Shown: positions 25,271 to 34,408 of the stretch, in pieces
How the letters are laid out: each line of letters starts with the position of its first letter
How positions within the stretch are numbered: position 1 is the stretch's first letter
Program-made: the position numbers and the translations under genes
The notes under the pieces: generated by a model
The model's input: the letters and a program-made list of their open reading frames with translations, nothing else
Told to the model about the DNA's origin: nothing
Databases searched by the model: none
Source of the DNA: Solitalea lacus
GTDB lineage: Bacteria; Bacteroidota; Bacteroidia; Sphingobacteriales; Sphingobacteriaceae
Assembly (NCBI RefSeq): GCF_022014595.1
Contig: NZ_CP091740.1
Span: 1,786,200 to 1,850,199 of the forward strand
Length of the DNA stretch: 64,000 nucleotides
Reading direction: 5' to 3'

Positions 25271-28200
25271 CTAATGAATTACTAAATCCTCTTCATAGGT
25301 GTGTTTATGTTGGTGTGCTTTAGAGCTTTCATCCTCATAAAGCTGTTCAATGATATCGTTATTGTTTTTGTTAAAGCCAAACTTGTTCAAGAACATGTCG
25401 ATGATCTTGTAAACAACTGGAACTACAATTAGCGTTAAAAACATTGAACTGATCAGACCGCCAATAATTACCCAAGCCAAACCATTTTTAATGGCAGCAG
25501 TTCCTCCGGTAGCAAGAGCTAAAGGAAGCATACCTATAACCATGGCAATGGTAGTCATTAAAATTGGACGCAAACGAGCATTGTTGGCTTCAATAAGTGC
25601 CTCGTTGGTTGTTTTTCCTTCTGCTTTAGACTGATTGGCAAAGTCAACAATAAGGATTGCATTTTTAGCAACCAAACCGATCAACATGATGATACCCAAT
25701 ATTGAGAAGATATTCAGCGAGTTATTGGTTAATGCCAAGGCCAAAAGCGCGCCAATTAATGCTAGCGGGATAGAGAACATTACTACAAATGGATATACAT
25801 AGCTATCGTATAATGCCACCATGATAAGGTACACCATAACAATTGAGATTAACAATGCTACTCCTAAGGTACTGAATGAATCCCCCTGGTTTTCTGCATC
25901 ACCTCCCATAACAAAGCTTACACCAGTCGGCTTTTTCATGCCATCAAGTTTTGCTTTAAGCTCCTGTGCAACCGTACCAGAAGGGCGGCCAACTACTTGT
26001 CCTTGAACAGAAACAGAAGTGCTCTTATCACGGCGTTCTAAACGACTTGGTCCTGAACCTTCAGTAATGTTAGCAAATTGCGACAGTTTTATAGGCTGTT
26101 GTTTGTTATTAACAAAGGTGATATCACCTACATCCTCTATGTTTTTACGGTTAAAGTCATCAAAACGAATGTTGATGTCATATTCGTATTCACCTTGGCT
26201 GAATTTAGCATCGGTATTGCCGCTAAAGGCCACTTGCATGGTTCCTCCCACAGCATCCATTGATAATCCCAATGCTGCCATTTTATCGCGGTCAACTTGA
26301 ACATTAATTTCCGGATTTCCCTCTTCAACCGATAATTTGACATCTTTTGAACCTTTGATGTTTTTCAGTTCGGCCATTGAAGTTTTGGCAAAAGCCATAA
26401 CGCTATCTAAATCGGCTCCCATAACTACAACTTCCACAGGAGCACGGTTAGCAGTACCCAATAAACCAATTGGCGTAGTTTTCACCTTCACACCCGGAAG
26501 TTTTGATAAGAGCTCATTTTTAAGTTTAGCAGCATAAATATCAGATGGATCTTTACGTTGCTTGGCATCCACCAAAATTACGGTTATCTCAGCCTTGTAG
26601 GCAGTTGACTGAGTGACGCCAAAGCCGTCTTCACTACTTTGTCCCACGGTGGTAATCATCGACATTACTTCTTTTTTAGAAGCGATGAATTGCTCGGCTT
26701 TTGCGGTGATTTTGTTGGTTTGTTCAACAGAAATATCTTTCGGTAGCTCTAATTGAACAATAAACTGACCACGGTCTCCTTGTGAAATAAACTCGCCACC
26801 GATAAAGCCTTTTTTTAGCAGCATAAACGAACCAATTAACAATGCTACCGCTACTCCAATAGTAATGCGTTTGTGGTTTAGCGCCCATTTTAGGATGTTG
26901 GTTACCCAAGCAGTAAACTGATTTAATTGCCCTTCGAACCAAAGAATAAAGCGTCCGAATAATGTTTGCTTAGTTAAGTGCTCAAGCTTACCAAATCGAG
27001 ATGATAATAAAGGTACAATGGTAAACGAAGTGAATAAGCTCAGCATGGTAGCAATCATTACAACCACGCAAAATTCACGTAAGATCTTAGAAACAAGTTC
27101 ATTGGTTAATGAAATAGGCAAGAATACCACCACAATTACCAATGTAATGGAAGTAACAGTAAAACCGATTTCTTTAACTCCTTCAAATGCAGCTTTAACC
27201 CGGTTTTTTCCCATCTCCATGTGGCGATAGATATTTTCCAATACCACAATAGCATCGTCAACTAAAATACCTACTACTAATGATAAGCCCATTAGAGACA
27301 TAAGGTTGAGGGAGAAGCCCATCATTTTCATGCCTATGAAGGTAGCAACCAGTGATGCCGGTATCGACACCATTACGATCAGGGCATTACGGATGCTGTG
27401 CAAGAATAACAGCATTACCACAGCAACAAGAACAATTGCCAAAATTAAGTCGTGAATAACCGAGTCGGCAGCTTCCAAGGTAAAATCAGAGGTGTCATTA
27501 GCTACTTTGATTTTAAGATTTTGTTTTGCATAATCCTTTTCAATTTTTGCTAGGGCCTTTTTTACGTTTTTACTTACGTTTACAGCATTGGCATCACTCT
27601 GTTTTTGTATTTGAATGGCAATAGCTCCCTGGCGGTCAACGCGTGCAAGCTTATCAGCATCTTTTTGAGCATCCTGAATATCGGCAATATCTTTCAGTCG
27701 AACTTGTGAACCATCTGGCGAGTTATAAATTACCATTTCGCGCAATTGGTCTACCGTCTTGAATTTACCTGCCAAGCGAATCAATACCTGGTTGTCACTG
27801 TTTTTGATTTTCCCAGTAGGGAAATCCAGGTTGGCTCCTTTTACGGCATGTGAAACCTGTAAAATTGAAAGGTTATAAGCTTTTAAACGATCAGCGTTAA
27901 TGCTAACCTGAATTTCACGTTCCTGGCCACCAATCAGGTTTACCTGAGCTACACCCTGAATACGTGATAATGCCGGCTGAATACGTTTGTCCATCAAATC
28001 GTAAAGCTGAGGGCCATCCATTTTAGCAGTTGCAGCCAAGGTCATAATTGGTAAATCATCCAATGAAAACTTGTTCAAGCTAGGCGTTTTTGCGTCATCA
28101 GGTAAGTCCGCAAGAATAGCATTTACCTTTCGTTGAGCTTCCTGCAAGCCAATATCCGCATCAGCATTACTGGTAAGTTCAACAGTTACAATTGAAACGC

Positions 28201-28459
28201 CTTCAACAGAACGAGCAGTAATCTTTTTGATGTTTTCCATTGATGCCACCGCATCTTCTACCTTTTTAGTTACGGTATTTTCAACTTCGTTTGGGGAAGC
28301 ACCCGGATAAACTGTCGAAATAGTTAAAGTAGGCGTGGAGAACTTAGGTAACAATTCATAATTGAGAGAAAAGTAACTAAGTAATCCCATCAATGTTAGC
28401 ACAGTAAATATTACCACGACTAACGTTGGCCTTTTTATAGATACTTCAGTAATTTTCAT
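25271..28459 (-). CDS. RND-family efflux pump, inner-membrane permease (AcrB/HAE1 type)
   Basis: The 1062-residue product has the resistance-nodulation-division layout: an N-terminal helix (PTLVVVIFTVLTLMGLLSYFSL), two large periplasmic loops and twelve membrane helices. The proton relay pair Asp-Asp is present in VVGILVDDAIVVLENIYRHME and the conserved SIPLALIGALLAL segment is in the second half. Such pumps use the proton gradient to drive drugs, lipids or other amphiphiles out through an outer-membrane channel. The C-terminal tail is His/Glu-rich (SSKAHQHKHTYEEDLVIH), which is unusual but has no proven role. It is the last gene of the operon, behind the adaptor and the outer membrane factor. 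Confidence 0.93.
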   Translation of the reverse strand: MKITEVSIKRPTLVVVIFTVLTLMGLLSYFSLNYELLPKFSTPTLTISTVYPGASPNEVENTVTKKVEDAVASMENIKKITARSVEGVSIVTVELTSNADADIGLQEAQRKVNAILADLPDDAKTPSLNKFSLDDLPIMTLAATAKMDGPQLYDLMDKRIQPALSRIQGVAQVNLIGGQEREIQVSINADRLKAYNLSILQVSHAVKGANLDFPTGKIKNSDNQVLIRLAGKFKTVDQLREMVIYNSPDGSQVRLKDIADIQDAQKDADKLARVDRQGAIAIQIQKQSDANAVNVSKNVKKALAKIEKDYAKQNLKIKVANDTSDFTLEAADSVIHDLILAIVLVAVVMLLFLHSIRNALIVMVSIPASLVATFIGMKMMGFSLNLMSLMGLSLVVGILVDDAIVVLENIYRHMEMGKNRVKAAFEGVKEIGFTVTSITLVIVVVFLPISLTNELVSKILREFCVVVMIATMLSLFTSFTIVPLLSSRFGKLEHLTKQTLFGRFILWFEGQLNQFTAWVTNILKWALNHKRITIGVAVALLIGSFMLLKKGFIGGEFISQGDRGQFIVQLELPKDISVEQTNKITAKAEQFIASKKEVMSMITTVGQSSEDGFGVTQSTAYKAEITVILVDAKQRKDPSDIYAAKLKNELLSKLPGVKVKTTPIGLLGTANRAPVEVVVMGADLDSVMAFAKTSMAELKNIKGSKDVKLSVEEGNPEINVQVDRDKMAALGLSMDAVGGTMQVAFSGNTDAKFSQGEYEYDINIRFDDFNRKNIEDVGDITFVNNKQQPIKLSQFANITEGSGPSRLERRDKSTSVSVQGQVVGRPSGTVAQELKAKLDGMKKPTGVSFVMGGDAENQGDSFSTLGVALLISIVMVYLIMVALYDSYVYPFVVMFSIPLALIGALLALALTNNSLNIFSILGIIMLIGLVAKNAILIVDFANQSKAEGKTTNEALIEANNARLRPILMTTIAMVIGMLPLALATGGTAAIKNGLAWVIIGGLISSMFLTLIVVPVVYKIIDMFLNKFGFNKNNNDIIEQLYEDESSKAHQHKHTYEEDLVIH

Positions 28460-28516
28460 GTATACTTAATGAAATAATGTTTGAATGAGTGAAAGGGTTA
28501 TTATGCAACCGTTAAC

Positions 28517-29578
28517 TTATTTTTGGATGGCTACTTTTGTGCCTTCACTCAAATTAATCTGACCGCTGGTAATAATAGTTTCGCCTTCGTTAAGACCGCT
28601 TTCTATTACTACTTTATCGCCAATAATTTGTCCGGCAACTGCCTTACGATGTTTGGCAATGCCATTTTCTTCCACATAAACCATGTTGCTGTTAACACCT
28701 CCTACAAAAGCTCCACGAGGAACTAAAATACCTGGAGTGGTTTGAGGTAAATTGAAGTTTGCCGTACCGTACATACCGGCTTTTATCTGTTGATCTTTTA
28801 GGTTGGTAACTTCAATTTCTATTGGATAATTCAACGTGTTATCTCCTTTGGCAGCTATGAAAGTGATTTTTCCTTTATATGTTGCATCAGGAAATACTTT
28901 GCAGTTAACGTCAAGCTGCTGGTTAACTTTTAAATTGATTACCTGTGATTCAGGTACGTTTACATTTAACTTTAAAGTTGACACGTCAACAATGTCGAAA
29001 AGCTTTGTTCCTGGTGAGAGGTATGAGCCTAATTCAACGTATTTTTTATTGATGATACCTGAAATTGGTGCTTTTATTTGAGTATCAGTCATTTTGCGGC
29101 GAGCAGTTGTTAAACGGCTTTCAGCTTGTCTAATCTGGAAGTTGATATCATCAAATTGCTTTTGAGTTACACCTCCGGTTTGAAGCGCACTCTCAAATCT
29201 AATACGGTCTCTTTTTAGTTGCTCCAATGAGGTTTGAGCTGCTTGTAAATCCGCATTTAAAATTTCACCATCAATGCGGGCAATTACCTGTCCTTTGCTT
29301 ACAAATGACCCTTCGTCAACCAATAATGAAGTAATACGGCCAGCGTTTTCAGAAACAAATGCTAGCTCGCGTATAGGTGCAAAGGTACCATTGGCTATAA
29401 AGTCACGAGCAAAAGTGGTTTTGGCTATCTTCTCAGCCTGAACTGGAATTACTGCTGCTCCTTGCTGTACAATGGCAGTTTTCTCCTCATTAGCTAGTTG
29501 ATTAGAGTTAAGTTTCCAGCCAATCAATGCAAATGAACCGATGGTTACAGCTCCGTAGATGAAAAATTTCTTGTTCAT
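28517..29578 (-). CDS. RND efflux periplasmic adaptor subunit
   Basis: The 353-residue product is a membrane fusion protein. It has one N-terminal helix (FIYGAVTIGSFALIGW), a lipoyl-like half-motif (GRITSLLVDEGSFVSKGQVIARIDGE), an alpha-helical hairpin (residues about 110-160), the second lipoyl half (IKAPISGIINKKYVELGSYLSPG) and beta-barrel and membrane-proximal domains. It bridges the RND pump and the TolC-type channel in the periplasm. It lies seven bases behind the outer membrane factor gene and 57 bases ahead of the pump gene. Confidence 0.92.
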   Translation of the reverse strand: MNKKFFIYGAVTIGSFALIGWKLNSNQLANEEKTAIVQQGAAVIPVQAEKIAKTTFARDFIANGTFAPIRELAFVSENAGRITSLLVDEGSFVSKGQVIARIDGEILNADLQAAQTSLEQLKRDRIRFESALQTGGVTQKQFDDINFQIRQAESRLTTARRKMTDTQIKAPISGIINKKYVELGSYLSPGTKLFDIVDVSTLKLNVNVPESQVINLKVNQQLDVNCKVFPDATYKGKITFIAAKGDNTLNYPIEIEVTNLKDQQIKAGMYGTANFNLPQTTPGILVPRGAFVGGVNSNMVYVEENGIAKHRKAVAGQIIGDKVVIESGLNEGETIITSGQINLSEGTKVAIQK

Positions 29579-29585
29579 TTTATTC

Positions 29586-30941
29586 TTAGTTTAAAAGCGT
29601 TCTTAAGTTTCCGTTTGATTTGATTAATTCAATTTCTGCGATTTTGTAATTCAGTAATGCTTGAGAATAGTTATTCTGAGCCTCTGTTAATGATACTTCA
29701 GCAGTTAATAAATCTGTTAAATCAGCCAAACCAAGGTTATAATTGTTTTGGGTTGATTTATACACTTCTTCAGCAAGCGTTACGTTCTCCTTTTGTGATG
29801 AAATAGTGTTTAAGCTGTTTTTAAGTTGAATTTTGGCATTTTCATGTGCCATGTTAAATGAAAGTTTGGTGTATTCTTTTGTTTTATCCAACTGGCGAAT
29901 ACTTACTTTCGTTTGGTTTATTTTAGAGCGACGGGCAAATCCATCGAAAATTGGAATTCTTACCCTTAAACCGATAGAAGACATATCAAACCATGTCGCA
30001 CTTCCGCCTGATTTATGTAAATCAAACTCGTTGCTAAGTCCATTATAAGAGTAGTTGGCAAAAGCAGAAATCGTAGGATAGTACTCCGAAATGTTAGCTT
30101 TCTTTTGCAACTCTAATAATTCACTTTGTTTGTCGAGTAACTTAAACTCAGTGCGATTATTTATATTGAGGTTTTCGAATACTAAACCATTAGCTGATTG
30201 ACTTTCTATCTGTTTTGAATCAAGCTTTGGAAAAGAAACTTGCTGCTCAATAGGCATCCCCATTGCATATTTCAGCTGGTTTGATTGTACCGTAATGGCA
30301 TTGGTAAGTTCCTGACGTTGTGTTAATAAGTTAGTTAGATTAACCTTAATTCTATCCAAGTCAATTTTTTTGGCCAACCCGTTTTGATATTGTGATGCAG
30401 ATGTTTTTACCAATTGCTCTACACGTTTAATATTGGCTTCAACAACATCCATTTTTTGCTGGCTAACCAATACCGAATAATATAACTTTGAAACACCCTG
30501 AATTACATCTTCTTCGCTCATGGCAGTATTGAGTTGGTAATATTCTTCACTTTTTTTAGCAGCTCTTAAGCCGGTAAAAACCTGTTGGTTAAATAACTGC
30601 TGGCTAAGTTCAATGCCCGCATTTGCGTTGTAGGTAGTTCCCGCTTCAATGGCTTTTACGGTACCCGGCTTGCCTACCAATTCTCCAGGCAGCACCATTT
30701 GTTGTTTGATAATGTTGTCGGTAAAGTTGGCGTTAGCGTTAATTTGCGGAAGTGCCTGTGCTCGAATTTCTTCGGTTTTATAGCGTCCGCTTTCTTCGTT
30801 CATTTTTGTCGATGCCAGCTTCTGGTTATTAGCTAAAGCATAGTTAAGGCAATCCTTAAGACTTAAGTCGGTGCTTTGTGCCTTAACCTGAGCAGTTGAA
30901 AGCCCTAAAACCAAGAGTGTTATTCCTATTAATTGTTTCAT
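29586..30941 (-). CDS. TolC-family outer membrane efflux protein
   Basis: The 451-residue product has a signal peptide (MKQLIGITLLVLGLSTAQVKAQS) and a duplicated helical-hairpin structure typical of outer membrane factors. The conserved LSLKDCLNYALANNQKL opens the mature protein and TDLLTAEVSLTEAQNNYSQALLNYKIAEIELIKSNGNL closes it. It forms the outer-membrane exit duct of the pump. It is the first gene of the three-gene operon; the TetR genes lie just upstream on the same strand and an inverted repeat at 31001-31036 lies in the gap. Confidence 0.92.
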   Translation of the reverse strand: MKQLIGITLLVLGLSTAQVKAQSTDLSLKDCLNYALANNQKLASTKMNEESGRYKTEEIRAQALPQINANANFTDNIIKQQMVLPGELVGKPGTVKAIEAGTTYNANAGIELSQQLFNQQVFTGLRAAKKSEEYYQLNTAMSEEDVIQGVSKLYYSVLVSQQKMDVVEANIKRVEQLVKTSASQYQNGLAKKIDLDRIKVNLTNLLTQRQELTNAITVQSNQLKYAMGMPIEQQVSFPKLDSKQIESQSANGLVFENLNINNRTEFKLLDKQSELLELQKKANISEYYPTISAFANYSYNGLSNEFDLHKSGGSATWFDMSSIGLRVRIPIFDGFARRSKINQTKVSIRQLDKTKEYTKLSFNMAHENAKIQLKNSLNTISSQKENVTLAEEVYKSTQNNYNLGLADLTDLLTAEVSLTEAQNNYSQALLNYKIAEIELIKSNGNLRTLLN

Positions 30942-31000
30942 TAACTATTTCAATTTGAATTTTAAGCAAGTAGTTTTTATTGATTTTAAGTTCACTGCCT

Positions 31001-31036
31001 ATTCCGGCGGGTTTAATTGTAATTGATTGCCGGAAT
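31001..31036. promoter_or_regulatory. Inverted repeat between tetR and the efflux operon
   Basis: Perfect 8-bp arms ATTCCGGC (31001-31008) and GCCGGAAT (31029-31036) with a 20-base spacer. It could be an operator in front of the outer membrane factor gene or a weak terminator behind the TetR gene; no clear T run follows on the minus strand. Confidence 0.35.
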
Positions 31037-31050
31037 TTTATAGTGAAATA

Positions 31051-31653
31051 TTATGCAGCTTTTGTATAGTGTTCTATCAATTCTATCCCTTCTGTTGTTG
31101 CAATGCCACGCATAAAATGTTCGGTGTGAAGCCTGGCAACTATTTTTAAATTTTTATGTTGAATAATTGTGTTTTCTGGGTTGAAAAGTGTGTCAATTTC
31201 AAGCAATCTTAGTTCAGTCATTGCCTCTATATTCAATTGCTCTCTAAACCATCCTTCCTTAGTACCTCGTTCAATATTATCCCTGATCATGTTTTTTAGG
31301 ATGTAGTTGCGAAAGAATACAGCCTCTTTCCAGCACTCAGGATGATATTTTTTGATATCGTACGTAAAGCTCGGATTGATTTCCATTGCTAACTGTTCGA
31401 TGAATTTCAGAGCAATGTAGTTTTCTGCTACTGCATCATTGGCTTCAGTTTTGCATTTTTCCAATGCAGTTTGATAGTTCACCAAAATTTGGTTTATCAA
31501 TTGACTAACCAATGATGACTTGTCTTTATACTGCTCATATATGGTACGTTTTGATACTCCTGCTTTTACAGAAATATCGTCCATGCTGATGCTTTTTACT
31601 CCGTAAGCCGTAAATAACTTTTCAGCTGTTTTTATAATTTTTTCTTTTACCAT
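31051..31653 (-). CDS. TetR/AcrR-family transcriptional regulator
   Basis: The 200-residue product has the TetR helix-turn-helix at residues about 10-52: AEKLFTAYGVKSISMDDISVKAGVSKRTIYEQYKDKSSL. Its first lines differ from the two paralogues upstream (ISVKAGVSKRTIYEQY against IADDLxxSKAL-YYYF), so it recognises a different site. The C-terminal ligand-binding domain is helical, with no named ligand. It is 12 bases behind the second TetR gene and 110 bases ahead of the efflux operon, so it is the most likely local repressor of the pump. A direct regulatory link is an inference from position. Confidence 0.85.
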   Translation of the reverse strand: MVKEKIIKTAEKLFTAYGVKSISMDDISVKAGVSKRTIYEQYKDKSSLVSQLINQILVNYQTALEKCKTEANDAVAENYIALKFIEQLAMEINPSFTYDIKKYHPECWKEAVFFRNYILKNMIRDNIERGTKEGWFREQLNIEAMTELRLLEIDTLFNPENTIIQHKNLKIVARLHTEHFMRGIATTEGIELIEHYTKAA

Positions 31654-31664
31654 TTTTAGGATGC

Positions 31665-32285
31665 TTAATTGGAGTTCTTGTGTGCTTTAATGAAAATCTC
31701 GGTTAGCAATTGGTGCTTTTTATTTATTTCTTGCATTGTAGCACTGTCTAATAAGGGGGTGCAGGAGCCTGGCATGATATAGCTAAAGCGTATTCCTTTA
31801 ATTAAATCGAGGTATAGTTCTGCCTTTTCTTCAATTTTATTTATAACCATTTCGCCACTTGCATTTGCCTTTTCGAACAATTCGGCAACAAAGTTTTTTT
31901 CTCGATTCATTGCTTTTATCACCACTTTATCGATAGTGTTTTTGTTGCCTTCAAGAAAGTTTCTGTTTAGCCCCATGTTTAAAAAGTACCTGGTGAAAAA
32001 CTCGTGACGTACCTCATTAAGGTTCATTAATGCAATTTCAACTGATTTTGCATGGTTAGCCTCACAGCTGATTTCAAGAAAATAATCATCTAAAATTTTT
32101 TCCAACACTGCCGTAAATAAGCTTGCCTTGTCGGGGAAATAGTAATAAATAAGTGCTTTGGATAAACGAAGATCGTCAGCAATCTCATTCATCGTTGTTT
32201 TAGCTGGTCCATAGTGTGCAAAACGCTTTAAGGCTGCTTCTACTATAAGGTCTTGCTTATCGTCGTGTACGTCTATTTGACTCAT
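31665..32285 (-). CDS. TetR/AcrR-family transcriptional regulator, paralogue A
   Basis: The 206-residue product starts with a TetR DNA-binding domain: AALKRFAHYGPAKTTMNEIADDLRLSKALIYYYFPDKASLF. This is very close to the corresponding part of the protein from 32540-33142, indicating a duplication, while the ligand domains differ. Upstream lies a consensus promoter (TTTG-N20-TACTTTTG on the minus strand), with a palindrome overlapping the -33 box, the usual set-up for self-repression. It is followed 12 bases later by the other TetR gene and probably forms one transcript with it. Confidence 0.87.
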   Translation of the reverse strand: MSQIDVHDDKQDLIVEAALKRFAHYGPAKTTMNEIADDLRLSKALIYYYFPDKASLFTAVLEKILDDYFLEISCEANHAKSVEIALMNLNEVRHEFFTRYFLNMGLNRNFLEGNKNTIDKVVIKAMNREKNFVAELFEKANASGEMVINKIEEKAELYLDLIKGIRFSYIMPGSCTPLLDSATMQEINKKHQLLTEIFIKAHKNSN

Positions 32286-32314
32286 TTACTATTTGACTTT
32301 TTTAATTCAATGGT

Positions 32315-32346
32315 CAAAAGTACAAACGGAAACTTTTGTTTACAAA
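32315..32346 (-). promoter_or_regulatory. Promoter of the tetR pair (TTTG-N20-TACTTTTG, minus strand)
   Basis: On the minus strand TTTG (32343-32346) is followed after 20 bases by TACTTTTG (32315-32322), an exact match to the Bacteroidota -33/-7 consensus. The start codon of the TetR gene lies about 30 bases downstream. Confidence 0.7.
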
Positions 32347-32360
32347 AATGTTTCCATTTG
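32323..32360. promoter_or_regulatory. Candidate TetR operator overlapping the promoter
   Basis: Inverted repeat CAAACGGAAAC (32323-32333) / GTTTCCATTTG (32350-32360), one mismatch in 11 bp. The inner part TTTTGT / ACAAAA extends the symmetry. It starts immediately beside the -7 box and covers the spacer and -33 box of the promoter, so bound protein would block RNA polymerase. Confidence 0.6.
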
Positions 32361-32539
32361 TAACAGAGTCTTTACTTGTTGACTATTTTGGATAGAAAGT
32401 CAGTTTTAGGAATGCTGATTTCAAAAGAGTTATGTCTCTTATTGAAATAGTTCAAAATACGTGTTAGTGAGATTTAGATAAAAAATCTGTTAGGTTGATT
32501 GAAGCAAGAAGTTTTATCAAATCGGGAATTGGATAGGGT

Positions 32540-33142
32540 TTAACCTTTCAACCCTTTAATGATGAGTTCAGAAAGCATTTGTTGCTTTTCAAGAATGAGA
32601 TTGAATAATTCATCATCAGGTTGTGGCGAATTATTGTATTCAAGTACCACAAGTCGAAGTCCTAGCAAGGCGTCGAATATAAGTTCTTCGGTTTGTAGCG
32701 GATCAGTAATTTTAAATTCACCGGATTTAATTCCCTGGTTAAGGATACTTGTTAGAAATGATTTCTCTTTTTCTCTTATTGATGCAAACTGGGCACGCTT
32801 TTGAGCAAATCCTTCTCTGCTAAAGCTTTTATTAAACTCAAGCAGAATGTAATATTTCTTTATAAACTCATGGCGTTTTCGTAAGTAAATTCCTAGGGCA
32901 TCAGTACTTGAAGAAGCATATTCAATCTCTCTTTTGATCTCAGCTGCGTGAGCATCAAAAAGCTGCTCCAGAACAGCAAAATAAAGAGCGCTTTTGTCAG
33001 GGAAATAATAATAGAGTAAAGCTTTTGACATTGAAAGGTCGTCCGCAATTTCATTCATTGTGGTTTTTGAATGTCCATAATGAGCGAAACGTTTCGTCGC
33101 AACTTCAATAATTTTATCTCTCTTAATATCCTGATTTTCCAT
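32540..33142 (-). CDS. TetR/AcrR-family transcriptional regulator, paralogue B
   Basis: The 200-residue product has a DNA-binding domain almost identical in pattern to that of the protein at 31665-32285: ATKRFAHYGHSKTTMNEIADDLSMSKALLYYYFPDKSALYF. The ligand-binding half differs. It is separated from paralogue A by about 250 bases which hold the promoter of that gene, so it is transcribed on its own. No terminator is obvious between the two. Its target could overlap that of paralogue A because the recognition helix (SMSKALLYYYF) is so similar. Confidence 0.87.
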   Translation of the reverse strand: MENQDIKRDKIIEVATKRFAHYGHSKTTMNEIADDLSMSKALLYYYFPDKSALYFAVLEQLFDAHAAEIKREIEYASSSTDALGIYLRKRHEFIKKYYILLEFNKSFSREGFAQKRAQFASIREKEKSFLTSILNQGIKSGEFKITDPLQTEELIFDALLGLRLVVLEYNNSPQPDDELFNLILEKQQMLSELIIKGLKG

Positions 33143-33247
33143 TAGAATTAAAGTAAACGCAATTTGCAGGCCCGAAGATAGGATAAATGGTTAATAGTCC
33201 ATAAAATCATTATTACATATTGTTGGACTGCCTGTAAAGCCCACACA

Positions 33248-34360
33248 TTATCTAATTAGCTTCAATATTTTATCTGTCGATTTCAATCCATGGCCAGAAA
33301 AAAGTGAAACGACTAGTTCATTTGGTTGATCTGCCAGGTATTTTCTCAAACCAGCAATTGTGGCAGCGGATGTCGGTTCAATGTAATAACCCATTTTTCC
33401 ACAGTAAAACAGCGCGTTTTTTATTTCATCTTCACTCACCGAATAAAAGGTTCCATTCGTTTCTTTAACCATTCTTAACAATTGGTTTCCTCTTACAGGT
33501 GCCGCAATGGAAATTCCTTCGGCTAAAGTAGGCTGAGTGGAAACTTCTTTGTATTGTCCATGGGATTCCTGAAATGCTTGAAAAAGAGGAGAGCAATTGC
33601 TTGCCTGAACAGCAATTATTTTAGGTAGTCTGTTAATTATTCCGGCTTTTAATAAATCATTGAATCCAATATAACAGCCGATTAAAAGGGTGCCGTTTCC
33701 TGCCGGAACAACAACCGCATCGGGAACTTTCCAGCCCAATTGTTCTACAACTTCGTATGCAAAAGTTTTGGTGCCTTGATAAAAGAATGGATTATAGCAA
33801 TGACTTGCATAAAAAGTGGTATCAGCAGCTTTGAGTGCTGCTATGGCCGTATCTTCACGACTTCCTGGTACTCGTTCAATTTCGGCCCCATACATAAGCA
33901 TTTGGGCGATTTTGGCTTCAGAGGTATCTGCTGGTAAATAAATACGGCAGTTTATACCAGCTTTAGCAGCATAGGCAGCAATGGAACATCCGGCATTTCC
34001 CGAGGAATCCTGAATTACATTCTCAATTCCTAGTTCTTTGATCAAACTCATTAATACTGTAGCTCCTCGATCTTTATAAGACCCGGTACTGAATAACTGC
34101 TCTTGTTTTATTAATGCTTTATGGCCATCGAACTCAATTTCAAGTAGGGGAGTAAAACCTTCCTGGAAACTGATGATAGCATTTTCATTTGCTATAGGCA
34201 AGGCTTCTTTATAACGCCATAAATTTGGTTTACGTTGTTTAATTTTTTCTAAATCAAATTTGGCTTCAAATTCAAGATCAAGTAGATAACCGCTATTACT
34301 GCAATGTCTTGGAATATTTATAGGGTATCGTTCGCCGGTAACAGAACAAATAAATTGCAT
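33248..34360 (-). CDS. Threonine synthase-like PLP-dependent enzyme
   Basis: The 370-residue product has the fold type II PLP pattern: Lys96 in STGSYKDRGA forms the Schiff base, DSSGNAGCSIAAYAAKAG holds the substrate Asn loop, and VVVPAGNGTLLIG is the phosphate-binding glycine loop. The N-terminus has a reduced version of the threonine synthase zinc-ribbon start (CSVTGERYP...C) with only two cysteines. Threonine synthase makes threonine from O-phosphohomoserine; because many Bacteroidota have several relatives, cysteate, serine or diaminopropionate lyase-like functions also remain possible. It is followed at 49 bases by the RidA gene, which fits, because RidA removes reactive imines made by PLP enzymes of this type. 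Confidence 0.8.
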   Translation of the reverse strand: MQFICSVTGERYPINIPRHCSNSGYLLDLEFEAKFDLEKIKQRKPNLWRYKEALPIANENAIISFQEGFTPLLEIEFDGHKALIKQEQLFSTGSYKDRGATVLMSLIKELGIENVIQDSSGNAGCSIAAYAAKAGINCRIYLPADTSEAKIAQMLMYGAEIERVPGSREDTAIAALKAADTTFYASHCYNPFFYQGTKTFAYEVVEQLGWKVPDAVVVPAGNGTLLIGCYIGFNDLLKAGIINRLPKIIAVQASNCSPLFQAFQESHGQYKEVSTQPTLAEGISIAAPVRGNQLLRMVKETNGTFYSVSEDEIKNALFYCGKMGYYIEPTSAATIAGLRKYLADQPNELVVSLFSGHGLKSTDKILKLIR

Positions 34361-34408
34361 ACGTACAAATTATAATCAATAGCAGATAAATTACAACTTA
34401 ACTGCAGT

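Noticed and set aside
32286-32539. Possible small gene or RNA between the two TetR paralogues
   Set aside because: No frame or stable RNA pattern; the stretch is explained by the promoter and palindrome, the rest shows nothing.
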